Source of the DNA: Haliea sp. E1-2-M8 | GTDB taxonomy: Bacteria > Pseudomonadota > Gammaproteobacteria > Pseudomonadales > Halieaceae | Length of the DNA stretch: 64,000 bases | Assembly: GCF_030649675.1 (NCBI RefSeq) | Contig: NZ_JAUTDR010000001.1 | Coordinates: forward strand, 310,001 to 374,000 | Direction of reading: 5' to 3' | Part shown: positions 1 through 8,863 of the stretch, piece after piece | Numbering within the stretch: position 1 is the stretch's first letter | How the letters are laid out: each line of letters starts with the position of its first letter | Position numbers and translations under genes: made by a program | Notes under the pieces: model-generated | The model's input: the letters and a program-made list of their open reading frames with translations, nothing else | Databases searched by the model: none | What the model was told of the DNA's origin: nothing

Positions 1-675
1 CTTTTCCGCCAGGGTCTTGGTGCTGTGGCCGTGCAGGACCAGGTTGATGACCTGGGCTTCACGCTCGGTGAGCAGGCTGCTGCCAAACTGGTTGAGGGCG
101 GTGTTGAGCTGCTCGCGCAGGTTGACCGTGTCCTCCTGGTCCGCCGTGACCGCGGGGCGCGCTTGCCAGTGTTGCTGGCACAGCACCTCAATGACCGGCT
201 TCACGGCCGTCAGGGCGGCCACCTGTTGGCGGGTGAAGCGGCTCCTGTCCCCGGTGCGGCCCAGGGCAATATTGATGAATCCGGTGGCGCCGTTGGGCAG
301 CAGGAAGCCGCACTCGTCCTGGTAGCCGCAATTCCGGTACCAGGCCTTGTAGTACTCGCTGTCGCGAAAGCCCGTGGGGGCCAGGTCGCGGAGCTGGAAG
401 ACGCCGAAGCGCCGGTCCCGGCTCGCGGCCTGGTAATAGGGGTCCAGCACGAAGGCGCCGGCGACAAAGACGTCCAGGGTGGAGCGGTCAAGCCCCGCCG
501 GAACCTCGAAATATTCGACCACCGGCAGGTCGGTATCCGGATAGACCAGCACCGTGGCATCGTCGATGGGCACCAGGCTTTTCAGCGTGGCCACCAGCTG
601 CGGGGCGAAATCGGCCTGGCCAACCTGTGTGATCAGGCGGGCGAGCTGTTCGTTGTAGCGGGATGGTGTCGGCAT
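1..675 (-). CDS. LuxR-type HTH transcriptional regulator (partial, cut by window start)
   Basis: The reading frame starts at ATG 675 and stays open to base 1, giving 225 visible residues; the C-terminus lies outside the window. Residues 1 to about 180 form a GAF-like or autoinducer-binding-like sensor region with no motif I can name. From about residue 200 the run LLTEREAQVINLVLHGHS is the first half of a LuxR/FixJ DNA-binding helix-turn-helix. It is therefore likely a single-component regulator with an N-terminal sensory domain; the ligand is unknown. It lies 40 nt downstream of the LysR gene on the same strand, but a shared function is not evident. Confidence 0.85.
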   Translation of the reverse strand, partial: MPTPSRYNEQLARLITQVGQADFAPQLVATLKSLVPIDDATVLVYPDTDLPVVEYFEVPAGLDRSTLDVFVAGAFVLDPYYQAASRDRRFGVFQLRDLAPTGFRDSEYYKAWYRNCGYQDECGFLLPNGATGFINIALGRTGDRSRFTRQQVAALTAVKPVIEVLCQQHWQARPAVTADQEDTVNLREQLNTALNQFGSSLLTEREAQVINLVLHGHSTKTLAEK

Positions 676-715
676 GGGATGCTGGGAAACGACTCTTGCG
701 CTGGTTAATTTCGCA

Positions 716-1591
716 TCATACCTGCAAAGCGGCCCAATCCAGAAATGCCTGGTTGGCCAGCGAGATGGTGCGCTGCCTGCGCCGGGCCAGCAGCAGCCGG
801 ATGCGCGGCTGTTCGGTGAAGGGTACAGAGACAATCCCGGGTTCCTGTTGCGCCAGCATGGCGAGGCCGATGGTGGTGCCCAGGCCCTGTTTCACCATGC
901 GGATCAACAGGGGCAGGAAATTGCTTTGCAGGCGCAGGTCGGGGCTGACCCCATGGGTCGCGCACAGCTCGTCCAGGCGCTTGCGAATGAAGTAGCCGCT
1001 CTCGTACACCACCATGGGTGAGTCCTGCAGCTCGGCCACTGGTACGCTGCTGCGCCCGGCCCAGGGATGGTCCCGGGCCATGCACAACACGATCTCTTCG
1101 TCGATCAGTGGCACGGTGGCGAAGTCGCCGTCAGCATCCGCGGTGGAACCGCTGATGACGCCGAGTTCGATCTCATCGTCCAGCAGCGATCGCCGGATAA
1201 GGTCAGTGCCGGCCTGGGTCACTGCGGTGTGCAGCTGCGGGTGCAGCACCAGGAAGCGGCCCAGTAGATCCGGCAGATAATACGTTGCCAGCATGGAAGG
1301 GCAGGCGATGGCCAGCTCTCCCTGCAGCAGGCCCCGCAGGGCGCTGCCGGTCGCCCGCAGGCCTGCCACCTGCTCGAGAATGGCAACCGCCTGCTGCAGC
1401 AGGGTGCGCCCCTCCGCGGTCAGGGAAACGCGGCGACCGCCGCGGTCGAACAGGACCAGGCCCAGTTCCTCTTCCAGTTTGCGCACCGCAATGCTGACCG
1501 CCGGCTGGGCCATGTGCAGCTGCTCCGCGGCCCGGCTGAAGCTGCCCTGGGCGGCCACTTCGCGGAAGATGTCCAGCTTTCTCAAGTCCAT
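716..1591 (-). CDS. gcdR: LysR-family regulator, probably GcdR of glutarate catabolism
   Basis: 291 residues, the usual LysR length. Residues 2-60 are the winged helix-turn-helix (MDLRKLDIFREVA, then SFSRAAEQLHMAQPAVS). Residues 90-290 are the LysR substrate-binding fold. It is divergent from gcdH with about 100 bp between the start codons, the classic LysR arrangement. In Pseudomonas the LysR protein next to gcdH-gcdG is GcdR, which senses glutarate and activates gcdHG. The assignment here rests on that conserved context plus family membership, so the inducer is inferred. The start ATG at 1591 borders the AT-rich control region. Confidence 0.85.
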   Translation of the reverse strand: MDLRKLDIFREVAAQGSFSRAAEQLHMAQPAVSIAVRKLEEELGLVLFDRGGRRVSLTAEGRTLLQQAVAILEQVAGLRATGSALRGLLQGELAIACPSMLATYYLPDLLGRFLVLHPQLHTAVTQAGTDLIRRSLLDDEIELGVISGSTADADGDFATVPLIDEEIVLCMARDHPWAGRSSVPVAELQDSPMVVYESGYFIRKRLDELCATHGVSPDLRLQSNFLPLLIRMVKQGLGTTIGLAMLAQQEPGIVSVPFTEQPRIRLLLARRRQRTISLANQAFLDWAALQV

Positions 1592-1692
1592 ATAAATATA
1601 TTTAACATATGGAACATATAGAAAACATATATTTTATTAATGAAATGCGCCCTGCTACTGTGGCTGGTACAGATTAATCCGGAGTGAATCCC
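1592..1692. promoter_or_regulatory. Divergent gcdR/gcdH control region with AACATAT repeats
   Basis: About 100 bp separates the two start codons, and its first 50 bp is strikingly AT-rich in GC-rich surroundings. AACATAT occurs three times on the plus strand at 1604-1610, 1613-1619 and 1624-1630, spaced 9 and 11 bp apart, and CATATG at 1606-1611 is palindromic. This is the place where a LysR regulator would bind. No convincing -35/-10 pair could be fixed. GGAG at 1681-1684 is the ribosome-binding site for gcdH. Confidence 0.5.
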
Positions 1693-2877
1693 ATGGCACA
1701 GGCGAAACAGTGGCAACGGCTCGACTGGCAGGACCCTTTCCTGCTGGAACAGCAACTGACCGACGAGCAGCGGATGGTGCGTGACAGCGCCAGACATTAC
1801 GCGGTGGGGAAGCTGGCGCCCCGGGTCCGGGATGCATTCCGGGCCGAAGAGACCGACGTCGCGATCTTCCGCGAGATGGGCGAATTGGGGCTGCTGGGCA
1901 GCACCATCGACGGTTACGGCTGCCCCGGGGTGGACTACATCAGCTACGGCCTGGTCGCCCGCGAGGTGGAGCGGGTCGACTCCGGCTACCGCTCGATGAT
2001 GAGCGTGCAGTCCTCCCTGGTGATGTACCCGATCCACGCCTATGGCACCGAGGAGCAGCGGGAAAAATACCTGCCAAAGCTCGCCACTGGCGAGTGGATA
2101 GGCTGCTTCGGCCTCACCGAGCCCGACCACGGTTCCGACCCCGGTTCCATGGTCACCCGCGCCCGCAGCGTCGACGGCGGCTACAGTATCAGTGGCGCGA
2201 AGATGTGGATTACCAACAGCCCCATTGCCGATGTGTTCGTGGTCTGGGCCAAGACCGACGACGGCAAGATTCGCGGCTTTATCCTGGAACAGGGCATGGC
2301 GGGATTGAGCGCGCCGAAGATCGAGGGCAAGCTGGCTCTGCGGGCCTCGGTTACCGGGGAGATCGTCATGCAGGATGTGTTTGTGTCCGAGGACCAGCTG
2401 CTGCCCAATGTGGAAGGGCTGAAGGGCCCCTTCGGCTGCCTCAACAACGCCCGCTACGGCATTGCCTGGGGTGCCCTGGGCGCCGCCGAGACCTGCTGGT
2501 TTGCCGCTCGCGACTACACCATGGAGCGCACCCAGTTCGGCCGGCCGCTGGCTGCCAACCAGCTGGTCCAGCTCAAGCTGGCGGACATGCAGACCGAGAT
2601 CAGCCTGGCGCTGCAGGGCTGCTATCGCGCCGGCCAGCTCATGGATGCGGGCCAGATCGCGCCGGAGCTGATTTCCCTGATCAAGCGCAATTCCTGCGGC
2701 AAGGCCCTGCATGTCGCTCGCCAGGCACGGGATATGCTGGGCGGCAACGGCATTTCCGACGAGTACCCGGTCATGCGCCACATGGTGAACCTGGAGGTGG
2801 TCAACACCTATGAAGGCACCCACGATGTGCACGCGCTGATCCTGGGCCGCACCCAGACCGACATCCCCGCCTTCTAG
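1693..2877 (+). CDS. gcdH: Glutaryl-CoA dehydrogenase
   Basis: 394 residues from ATG 1693, chosen over the in-frame GTG at 1684 because GGAG (1681-1684) sits 8 nt upstream of it. It is an acyl-CoA dehydrogenase fold. The C-terminal motif [16 protein letters not shown] carries the catalytic base (Glu374) in the context typical of glutaryl-CoA dehydrogenases. The FAD/substrate segments [17 protein letters not shown] and [13 protein letters not shown] are also family-typical. It oxidises and decarboxylates glutaryl-CoA to crotonyl-CoA, the last specific step of lysine, tryptophan and glutarate breakdown, passing electrons to ETF. The CoA-transferase gene starts 1 nt after its stop codon, so the two are surely co-translated. 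Confidence 0.95.
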   Translation: MAQAKQWQRLDWQDPFLLEQQLTDEQRMVRDSARHYAVGKLAPRVRDAFRAEETDVAIFREMGELGLLGSTIDGYGCPGVDYISYGLVAREVERVDSGYRSMMSVQSSLVMYPIHAYGTEEQREKYLPKLATGEWIGCFGLTEPDHGSDPGSMVTRARSVDGGYSISGAKMWITNSPIADVFVVWAKTDDGKIRGFILEQGMAGLSAPKIEGKLALRASVTGEIVMQDVFVSEDQLLPNVEGLKGPFGCLNNARYGIAWGALGAAETCWFAARDYTMERTQFGRPLAANQLVQLKLADMQTEISLALQGCYRAGQLMDAGQIAPELISLIKRNSCGKALHVARQARDMLGGNGISDEYPVMRHMVNLEVVNTYEGTHDVHALILGRTQTDIPAF

Positions 2878-2878
2878 C

Positions 2879-4096
2879 ATGGGCGCCCTGTCCCAAATCC
2901 GGGTGCTGGACCTGTCGCGGGTGCTGGCCGGACCCTGGGCCACCCAGCTCCTGGCGGATCTTGGCGCCGAGGTGATCAAGGTCGAGCGCCCGGACGGAGG
3001 TGATGACACCCGGGGCTGGGGCCCGCCCTTCATGGCGGATGCGGACGGCGCGCCGACCGCGGAGTCGGCGTATTTTCTCTGTACCAATCGCGGCAAGCAG
3101 TCGCTCTGCGTGGACATCAAGTCCGCGGAGGGTCAGGCAACCCTGCGCGCCCTGGCCGCGGAGTGCGATGTGGTGGTGGAGAATTTCAAGGTCGGCGATG
3201 CCGCCCGGTTCGGGCTGGATTACGCGAGTCTCGCGGCCTTGAACCCGGGGCTGGTGTACTGCTCCATCACCGGTTTCGGCCAGACCGGGCCGCTGCGGGA
3301 CAGGCCCGGTTACGACTTCCTGGTGCAGGCGATGGGCGGCCTGATGAGCGTCACCGGCCAGCCCGACGGCAGCCCCGGTGCGGAACCAATGAAGGTGGGA
3401 GTGGCGCTCACGGACATCATGACCGGACTTTACGCCACTATTGGCATCCTGGCCGCGCTCACCGAACGCGACCGTTCCGGGCTGGGCCAGCAAGTGGATC
3501 TGGCGCTGCTGGACGTGGCCGCGGCGACCCTGGCCAACCAGGCCAGCAATTATCTGGTCGGTGGCCTCAACCCCGGCCGCCTCGGCAACGCCCACCCCAA
3601 CATTGTTCCCTACCAGAGCTTTGTTGCCCGCGATGGCCACCTGGTCGTGGCAGTGGGCAATGACGCCCAGTTCCGGCGCTTTGTCGCCGTGCTGGGCAGC
3701 CCGGAGCTGGCGGATAACCCGCGTTTCCAGAGTAACCGGCAGCGGGTCCAGCACCGGGAACAGCTGATCCCGCTACTGCAGGCGCGCATGCTGGAACGGG
3801 ACAAGGCTGACTGGCTCCAGCGCCTGGAGCAGGCGGGTGTGCCGGCCGGCCCGATCAACAGCGTGGCAGAGGTGTTCAATGAGCCCCAGATCCTGGCGCG
3901 GGAGATGCGGGTGAACGTACCCCATCCGCTGAATCCTGACCTCGAACTGGTGGGCAACCCGATCAAGCTGTCGCGCACCCCGGTGGCTTATACCGCGGCG
4001 CCGCCCACCCTGGGCCAGCACACCGGGTCGTTGCTGGCGGCCTTGCAGGCCTTAGAGAATGGTGGGCTGGCAAGCGTGGTGCCTGATCGGCAATAA
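2879..4096 (+). CDS. gcdG: Family III CoA-transferase, glutarate-type
   Basis: 405 residues, CaiB/BaiF family (class III CoA-transferase). Seen: the N-terminal block VLDLSRVLAGPWATQLLADLGAEVIKVERP, the NRGKQSLCVDIK segment and GYDFLVQAMGGLMSVTGQ, which carries the conserved Asp that forms the acyl-aspartyl intermediate. It directly follows gcdH. In Pseudomonas the equivalent GcdG loads CoA onto glutarate for GcdH, so the role here is most likely glutarate activation with succinyl-CoA or another donor. The family alone would not fix the substrate; the context does. Confidence 0.88.
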   Translation: MGALSQIRVLDLSRVLAGPWATQLLADLGAEVIKVERPDGGDDTRGWGPPFMADADGAPTAESAYFLCTNRGKQSLCVDIKSAEGQATLRALAAECDVVVENFKVGDAARFGLDYASLAALNPGLVYCSITGFGQTGPLRDRPGYDFLVQAMGGLMSVTGQPDGSPGAEPMKVGVALTDIMTGLYATIGILAALTERDRSGLGQQVDLALLDVAAATLANQASNYLVGGLNPGRLGNAHPNIVPYQSFVARDGHLVVAVGNDAQFRRFVAVLGSPELADNPRFQSNRQRVQHREQLIPLLQARMLERDKADWLQRLEQAGVPAGPINSVAEVFNEPQILAREMRVNVPHPLNPDLELVGNPIKLSRTPVAYTAAPPTLGQHTGSLLAALQALENGGLASVVPDRQ

Positions 4097-4126
4097 TCCC
4101 CGTTTCCTGATAACGGTGGGCCGCGG

Positions 4127-5275
4127 ATGAAAACCTTTTTCAAAGTCATGCTGATTCTGGGCGTCATTATTGGCGTGGTTCTGCTGGTGCTGGTCAACGG
4201 CAAGCAACCGGAGCCATTCCCTCCCGGCTCGGAGAGCGCGTCTCGTCTGCAGCCGGGACCGCTGGCAGTGGCCAGGCTGGATACCCGGTTTGTCGATCCC
4301 ACCCGCCCGACCGCCGCCAACGGTGACTATGCCGGCCGCGGGGAGCGGCAGCTGGAAGCTAGCGTATGGTATCCGGAAGACCGGGAGTACGGCCCCTATC
4401 CGCTGCTGGTGTACAGCCACGGTTTTTCCTCCTCACGCCGGGAGGCGGCCTATCTGGCGCAGCACCTCGCGAGCTTTGGCTATGTGGTGGTGGCCGCGGA
4501 CTTCCCGCTGACCAGCATGCTTGCGCCCGGTGGGCCGCAGGTGAAGGATGTGGTCAACCAGCCGGAAGATGTCAGTTTCCTGATCGACAGCCTGTTGCAG
4601 CTGTCAGCGGATGCCGGTCACACCCTGCACGGTCAAATCGACCCTGAGCGCATCGGCGCCCTGGGCCTGTCGCTGGGCGGGCTAACGACCACGCTGGCGG
4701 CTTTTCACCCTGACTTGCGCGATCCAAGGATCAAGGCCGCGCTCTCCATTGCAGGCCCCACCTTTGTCTTCACCCCGGCTTTCTACCGCCATCACAGCCT
4801 GCCCTTCCTGATGCTGGCGGGTGATATCGATGCCCTGGTGCCCTACGCCGCCAATGCCGCGCCGGTACCCGAGCGGGTGCCCGGGGGTGAGCTGATCACC
4901 CTGCACGCCGGCTCCCATACCGGCTTTGCCGGCCCGGCCGCGGTGATGCGCTGGCTGGACAATCCGGATGTTGTCGGCTGCTGGATAGTTCAGCGCAATG
5001 CCGGCGATGCCATGGAGGAGCCCTGGTTCGACCTTATCGGGCCTCCGGAAATGGGTGTGGACTACGCGGCGGAGGCCGATTTGTGCACCCTGGATTCCCT
5101 GCCAGTGGCCATGAACACTCTGCGCCAGCAGATGATCACCCGGGTGGCGGTCAGCAGCTTCTTTGAGCGCCAGTTTTCGCGCTCAGCGCCGGGGAGGGCA
5201 GCCGCGGCGCGCTATCTGCAGCAGATACTGCCGGCAGAGCTCGACGACGTGACCTACGTGCCGCCCGCGAACTGA
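4127..5275 (+). CDS. Membrane-anchored alpha/beta hydrolase (dienelactone hydrolase / PAF-acetylhydrolase-like)
   Basis: 382 residues. Residues 5-24 form one hydrophobic N-terminal segment (signal anchor or uncleaved signal), so the enzyme likely faces the periplasm. The core is an alpha/beta hydrolase: YSHGFSSSRREA after the oxyanion strand, the nucleophile elbow GLSLGG with Ser182, an acid in LAGDIDALVPY (Asp233 or 235) and His264 in HAGSHTGF. A lipid-ester or carboxylester substrate is plausible but not shown. It starts 30 nt after gcdG and may ride on the same transcript, although the function looks unrelated. Its stop lies 2 nt from the stop of the convergent Rieske gene. Confidence 0.75.
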   Translation: MKTFFKVMLILGVIIGVVLLVLVNGKQPEPFPPGSESASRLQPGPLAVARLDTRFVDPTRPTAANGDYAGRGERQLEASVWYPEDREYGPYPLLVYSHGFSSSRREAAYLAQHLASFGYVVVAADFPLTSMLAPGGPQVKDVVNQPEDVSFLIDSLLQLSADAGHTLHGQIDPERIGALGLSLGGLTTTLAAFHPDLRDPRIKAALSIAGPTFVFTPAFYRHHSLPFLMLAGDIDALVPYAANAAPVPERVPGGELITLHAGSHTGFAGPAAVMRWLDNPDVVGCWIVQRNAGDAMEEPWFDLIGPPEMGVDYAAEADLCTLDSLPVAMNTLRQQMITRVAVSSFFERQFSRSAPGRAAAARYLQQILPAELDDVTYVPPAN

Positions 5276-5277
5276 GC

Positions 5278-6366
5278 TCAGAAGGGCAGGCCGTCGTCGA
5301 TGGCGTGGCCGGCTTCCTCGGGCGTTGCCAGGCCCTTGGTATAGTACTTGCCGTTGACCTCGCCGCGAATTTTACCTGCGTCATCCGCTGTGGCGAAGAA
5401 CTGCGAGTACCACTGGCGGCCGGTGCGGAAGGGTCCGTCGGTCTTCATCTGCATGATCTTCAGCGCTGGGCGCTTGAATTTCCAGACGTTGAAGTCCGCG
5501 CCGAAGGCCTCCAGCGCATTGGCCTGGAACTGCTTGGCGGCCTCCTGGTCGAGGGCGCTGGCGGGCGACTCGGCGCCGCGATACAGCACCGCGTGCCAGC
5601 ATTTGACCACGCCGTCGTCCACCGGGGTGTTGGCGATCAGTTCGAACATCACCGCGTCGCCGAATACCTGCTTCGACAACAGCAGGCCCGGGCCCGTGTA
5701 CCAGGTGGTGGTATACAGGTAGGTGTTATACAGCTGCATCGGGCCGCCCTGGCGCTGGATATACACCTGGTCGCGGAACTCGTTCTCGAAATATTCGCAG
5801 GGTGCGCCGTGGGTGGGGCCGAGATGACGGCTGTCGGCCATGTTGTCGAGGATCTCCTGGGGATGGATCTCCAGTTCGCCCAGGTGGTCCAGTTCCCACT
5901 GCACCCACTGCGGGTCATTCCACTGCTGCAGCAGGGGCGCGTCGTATTCGGGAGGACGGCCGTCCGGGTCATACCAGGCCATCACGCAGCCCATATTGTC
6001 CACCACCGGGTAGGAGCGGATAGAGGCGGATTTGGGGTAGGGGCCATCGGCGTAGGGGATGTCATCGACGTCGCCATCACAGCTGTAGCGCCAGCCGTGG
6101 TAGGGGCAGCGGATGGAGTCGCCCTCGATCTGCTCGCCGTTCTTCACGATCATGGCGCTGGTGCTGGCGGTCAGGTGGGTGCCCATGTGGGCACAGTAGG
6201 CGTCCAGCAGGACCGGTTTGCCGCTTTCGCCGCGGTATAGCGCCAGGTCCTGGCCAAAGAATCGGACCGCCATCGGCCCGGCGTCCAGCTCCTTGCTTTC
6301 CGCCACAATGAACCAGCCCCGGGGGAAGGTGTTGGGACCCAGGTTGTATTCAGCTGCTGTTGCCAT
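5278..6366 (-). CDS. Rieske non-heme iron oxygenase, KshA-like
   Basis: 362 residues from ATG 6366, which has GGAG 9 nt upstream and was preferred to an in-frame TTG at 6390. The Rieske [2Fe-2S] ligands are C58-x-H60 and C87-x2-H90. The spacer between the pairs (26 residues) is longer than the textbook 15-17, as in some steroid-type members. The mononuclear iron site is N175-x2-D178-x2-H181-x4-H186. The layout matches 3-ketosteroid 9-alpha-hydroxylase oxygenase (KshA)-like enzymes. Substrate is not determined; sterol or aromatic acid oxidation is likely. No reductase partner is adjacent, so electrons must come from elsewhere. Confidence 0.85.
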   Translation of the reverse strand: MATAAEYNLGPNTFPRGWFIVAESKELDAGPMAVRFFGQDLALYRGESGKPVLLDAYCAHMGTHLTASTSAMIVKNGEQIEGDSIRCPYHGWRYSCDGDVDDIPYADGPYPKSASIRSYPVVDNMGCVMAWYDPDGRPPEYDAPLLQQWNDPQWVQWELDHLGELEIHPQEILDNMADSRHLGPTHGAPCEYFENEFRDQVYIQRQGGPMQLYNTYLYTTTWYTGPGLLLSKQVFGDAVMFELIANTPVDDGVVKCWHAVLYRGAESPASALDQEAAKQFQANALEAFGADFNVWKFKRPALKIMQMKTDGPFRTGRQWYSQFFATADDAGKIRGEVNGKYYTKGLATPEEAGHAIDDGLPF

Positions 6367-6470
6367 GATGCGTATCTCCGTTGTGCTCAATTACCCCCAG
6401 TATAACGGGCGCGGGCCTTGCGGCCACATCGGGCCGCCGCAGGCGCAGCAGGCAGCATGGCTTGGCTCAA

Positions 6471-7781
6471 CTATTTGGTGTGCGGGTCTGACGGGTTGAG
6501 CTCGCGGCTGAATCTGCGCCCGAGATAAACCCCCGTAGCCCCCCAGCAGGCCGCAATAATGGCGCCGATCAGGGCCACCGGAGCCATGCCCAGGCCCAGG
6601 CCCTGGGTGAGGCCGGTAAAGGCCCAGGCATTGACCATGTCGCCGCCCCGGTAGACCACGATGTCGATCACCGGTTTGGCCTTGTAGCGGGTCTCCTGGT
6701 CGACGGCGGTAAACAGCATTTCGCGCCCGGGCCGGGTGATGGCGAAATTGCCTGCCCGGCGCACGATCTGTATCCCCACCACCACGGCCACTATGGGTGC
6801 TGCGGCCAGCAGCAGGAGCCCGCCACAGATCACCGCGGGGACACAGGCAAGGGTGAAGGGCAGCCCCAGGTGGTTGGCAATCCGCCCCGTCGCAAAGGCG
6901 GCGATGACTACGGTGAGGGTGTTGACGGCCAGGTCCATGGCGGCCCAGATCTGGGTACGGGTCTCCCGGTCATAGGGCTCCAGCAGGTTTTTCAGCTCGA
7001 AGTAGATGAACGAGCTGAGGGACGTGTAGAGCAGAATGAACAGGCCGATGCCCAGCAGGTAGGGGCTGCGCAGGAACTCCGTGAATCCCGCCAGCGGGTT
7101 GCCGCCGATATAGTCGAAATCCCGCGCGCCGGCCGCCAGCCCGGCATTGTCGAGATCGGCGATCTTGAGCCGCTGCAGCCAGTAGACCAGCGGCAGGGTG
7201 GCAACCAGGGCCGCACTGCCGATCAGCAGCAGCGTGTCGGTGCCCGCTTCCGCCGCCAGCAGGGCAGTAAAGGCCGGGCCGAGCATGGCGCCGACGCTGG
7301 CGCCAGCACCGATGAACCCGAACAGGCGTGTGGCCTGGGGTTTGGCCCAGGTGTCCGCCATGAAACTCCAGAATACCGAGATATGGAACAGGCTGAACAC
7401 GCTGATCCAGACGTAAAATGCCTTGTCCAGCAGCGTGCGCTCGGTCACGGTCTGGATGCCAATAAAGAACAGGACGAAGGTCGCGGCGAAGAAGCCGTAC
7501 ACCGCCGGCACCAGGTGGCGCAGGCGGATCCGGGTCACGGCGTTGCCGTACAGCGACACCGCTATCACGCTGAAGACAAAAGTGAGGGTCCACAGCACGC
7601 TGACTTCGGCATCGCTCCAGTCACTGGCCATGGCATCCCGCACCGGGCGCAGGATGTAGTAGGCGGCCATCAGAATCAGCACCAGGCTGAAGGAACCCAG
7701 GGTGGCCCGCACCTCCCGCGGGTGGATGTCGCAGGCGAAGTCCAGTCCCCGCTGCAGCAGTGAGGGTTTCTGTTCGCTCAC
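6471..7781 (-). CDS. MFS / NTP-NDP translocase-like membrane transporter
   Basis: 436 residues with about 12 hydrophobic segments. The N-terminal stretch LILMAAYYILRPVRDAMASDW resembles the ATP/ADP translocase-like (TLC, Npt) branch of the major facilitator superfamily that is common in free-living gammaproteobacteria. In such bacteria the substrate is unknown, and nucleotide exchange should not be assumed. It begins 10 nt after the aldo/keto reductase stop and is likely co-transcribed with it. Confidence 0.7.
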   Translation of the reverse strand: MSEQKPSLLQRGLDFACDIHPREVRATLGSFSLVLILMAAYYILRPVRDAMASDWSDAEVSVLWTLTFVFSVIAVSLYGNAVTRIRLRHLVPAVYGFFAATFVLFFIGIQTVTERTLLDKAFYVWISVFSLFHISVFWSFMADTWAKPQATRLFGFIGAGASVGAMLGPAFTALLAAEAGTDTLLLIGSAALVATLPLVYWLQRLKIADLDNAGLAAGARDFDYIGGNPLAGFTEFLRSPYLLGIGLFILLYTSLSSFIYFELKNLLEPYDRETRTQIWAAMDLAVNTLTVVIAAFATGRIANHLGLPFTLACVPAVICGGLLLLAAAPIVAVVVGIQIVRRAGNFAITRPGREMLFTAVDQETRYKAKPVIDIVVYRGGDMVNAWAFTGLTQGLGLGMAPVALIGAIIAACWGATGVYLGRRFSRELNPSDPHTK

Positions 7782-7791
7782 GCCGCCGCCA

Positions 7792-8715
7792 CTACAGGGC
7801 GGTAAAGGCGCGCATCATCTCCGCACGCTGCCTGCTGTCCGGCAGCGGGCCGAAGTTGGCCTGCATGTTGTCCTGCATGTGGTGGACCTTGGAGGTGGCG
7901 GGAATCAGGTTGGTCACCGCCGGGTGACCCAGGATCCATTTCAGGAAAAACTGGCCCCAGCTGCTGCAGCCGAGTTCCGCGGCGACCGGGGGCAATTCCT
8001 GGTCGCGGGTTTTGGCAAACAGGGAACCGCGCTGGTAGGGGCGGTTGATCATGGTGGCGATGCCGCGTTCCTGCGCCAGCGGCAGCAGGGCCTGTTCCGC
8101 GGCGCGATCCTCCATGTTGTAGCTGAACTGGACAAAATCCAGCGGCTCCTTGCGCATGATCTCCAACAACTCCTCGTGGTTGCGGCCGTGGGAGGTGGTG
8201 ATGCCGATATAGCGCACCTTGCCCTCATCCTTCCACGTCTTGAGTGTGGCGAGGTGGGTGCGCCAGTCCTGCAGGTTGTGGATTGCAATCAGGTCGAAGC
8301 GCTCTACCGCCATGCGCTCGGCTGAAGTCTGCATCTGGGTGATGCCTTGCTCCCGGCCCGTGGTCCAGACCTTGGTGGCGGCAAAAACCGGTGGCCGCGG
8401 CGAGAGTGTGCGCAGGACATCGCCGACTCGTGACTCCGCTTCGCCGTACATTGGCGAGGAATCAATCACCTTGCCGCCGGCGGCGAAGAAAGCCTGCAGG
8501 ACTGCGCCCAACCGCTGCAGTGCCTCGGAGCTGGCAGGCACGTCGAACGTCTGGGAGGTGCCCATGCCGATGACCGGCAGTAGCTCGCCGGAGCTGGGGA
8601 TTGGGCGCGTGTTCAGCGCGGGTGCAGGCCCTGGTTGGGTTGCCGAGCCGACCGCGCCTGCGCTCAGCAGTGGCAGGGTGGCGGCGAGCTGGAGAACCTG
8701 GCGTCGCTTGAGCAT
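7792..8715 (-). CDS. Tat-exported aldo/keto reductase
   Basis: 307 residues. The N-terminus MLKRRQVLQLAATLPLLSAGAVG has a twin arginine (KRRQV) and a hydrophobic h-region, so Tat export is likely. The aldo/keto reductase core follows: VIDSSPMYGEAESRVG contains the catalytic Asp and Tyr, KVWTTGRE the Lys, and LIAIHNLQDW the His. C-terminal NADP-binding segments are less clear. It would reduce carbonyls in the periplasm with a pre-bound cofactor. First gene of a two-gene unit with the transporter downstream. Confidence 0.85.
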   Translation of the reverse strand: MLKRRQVLQLAATLPLLSAGAVGSATQPGPAPALNTRPIPSSGELLPVIGMGTSQTFDVPASSEALQRLGAVLQAFFAAGGKVIDSSPMYGEAESRVGDVLRTLSPRPPVFAATKVWTTGREQGITQMQTSAERMAVERFDLIAIHNLQDWRTHLATLKTWKDEGKVRYIGITTSHGRNHEELLEIMRKEPLDFVQFSYNMEDRAAEQALLPLAQERGIATMINRPYQRGSLFAKTRDQELPPVAAELGCSSWGQFFLKWILGHPAVTNLIPATSKVHHMQDNMQANFGPLPDSRQRAEMMRAFTAL

Positions 8716-8863
8716 GAGCCGTTCCTCGTTATGGCTGTTCGGGAAGTGTCTCCGGCCGGTTGCGGCAGGTCAAGTGCGCCCTAGCGGCGGGGTGATTCGA
8801 CACTTCTTTCTATATGGCAATATTTCATGGGAAAACGGGGGAAATTTAGCATATTCTCCGGCA
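8716..8863. promoter_or_regulatory. Divergent intergenic region, aldo/keto reductase versus binding-protein operon
   Basis: 148 bp between two divergent start codons. The half nearer the binding-protein gene is AT-rich (roughly 8800-8862) and must hold the promoter of the SBP-EAL-Kai operon. TTCGAC (about 8797) followed after 17 bp by AATATT is a possible but poor -35/-10 pair. No clear operator was seen. Confidence 0.3.

Noticed and set aside
1582-3120. Open frame of 512 codons on the minus strand
   Set aside because: Antisense to gcdH and gcdG, no domain, and it runs through the divergent promoter.
6471-7781. True ATP/ADP translocase of an intracellular parasite type
   Set aside because: Only superfamily resemblance; the surrounding genome is that of a free-living bacterium, so a nucleotide-exchange role is not claimed.
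8219-8863. N-terminal extension of the binding protein (open frame of about 215 extra codons)
   Set aside because: Antisense to the aldo/keto reductase; a clear signal peptide begins at ATG 8864.
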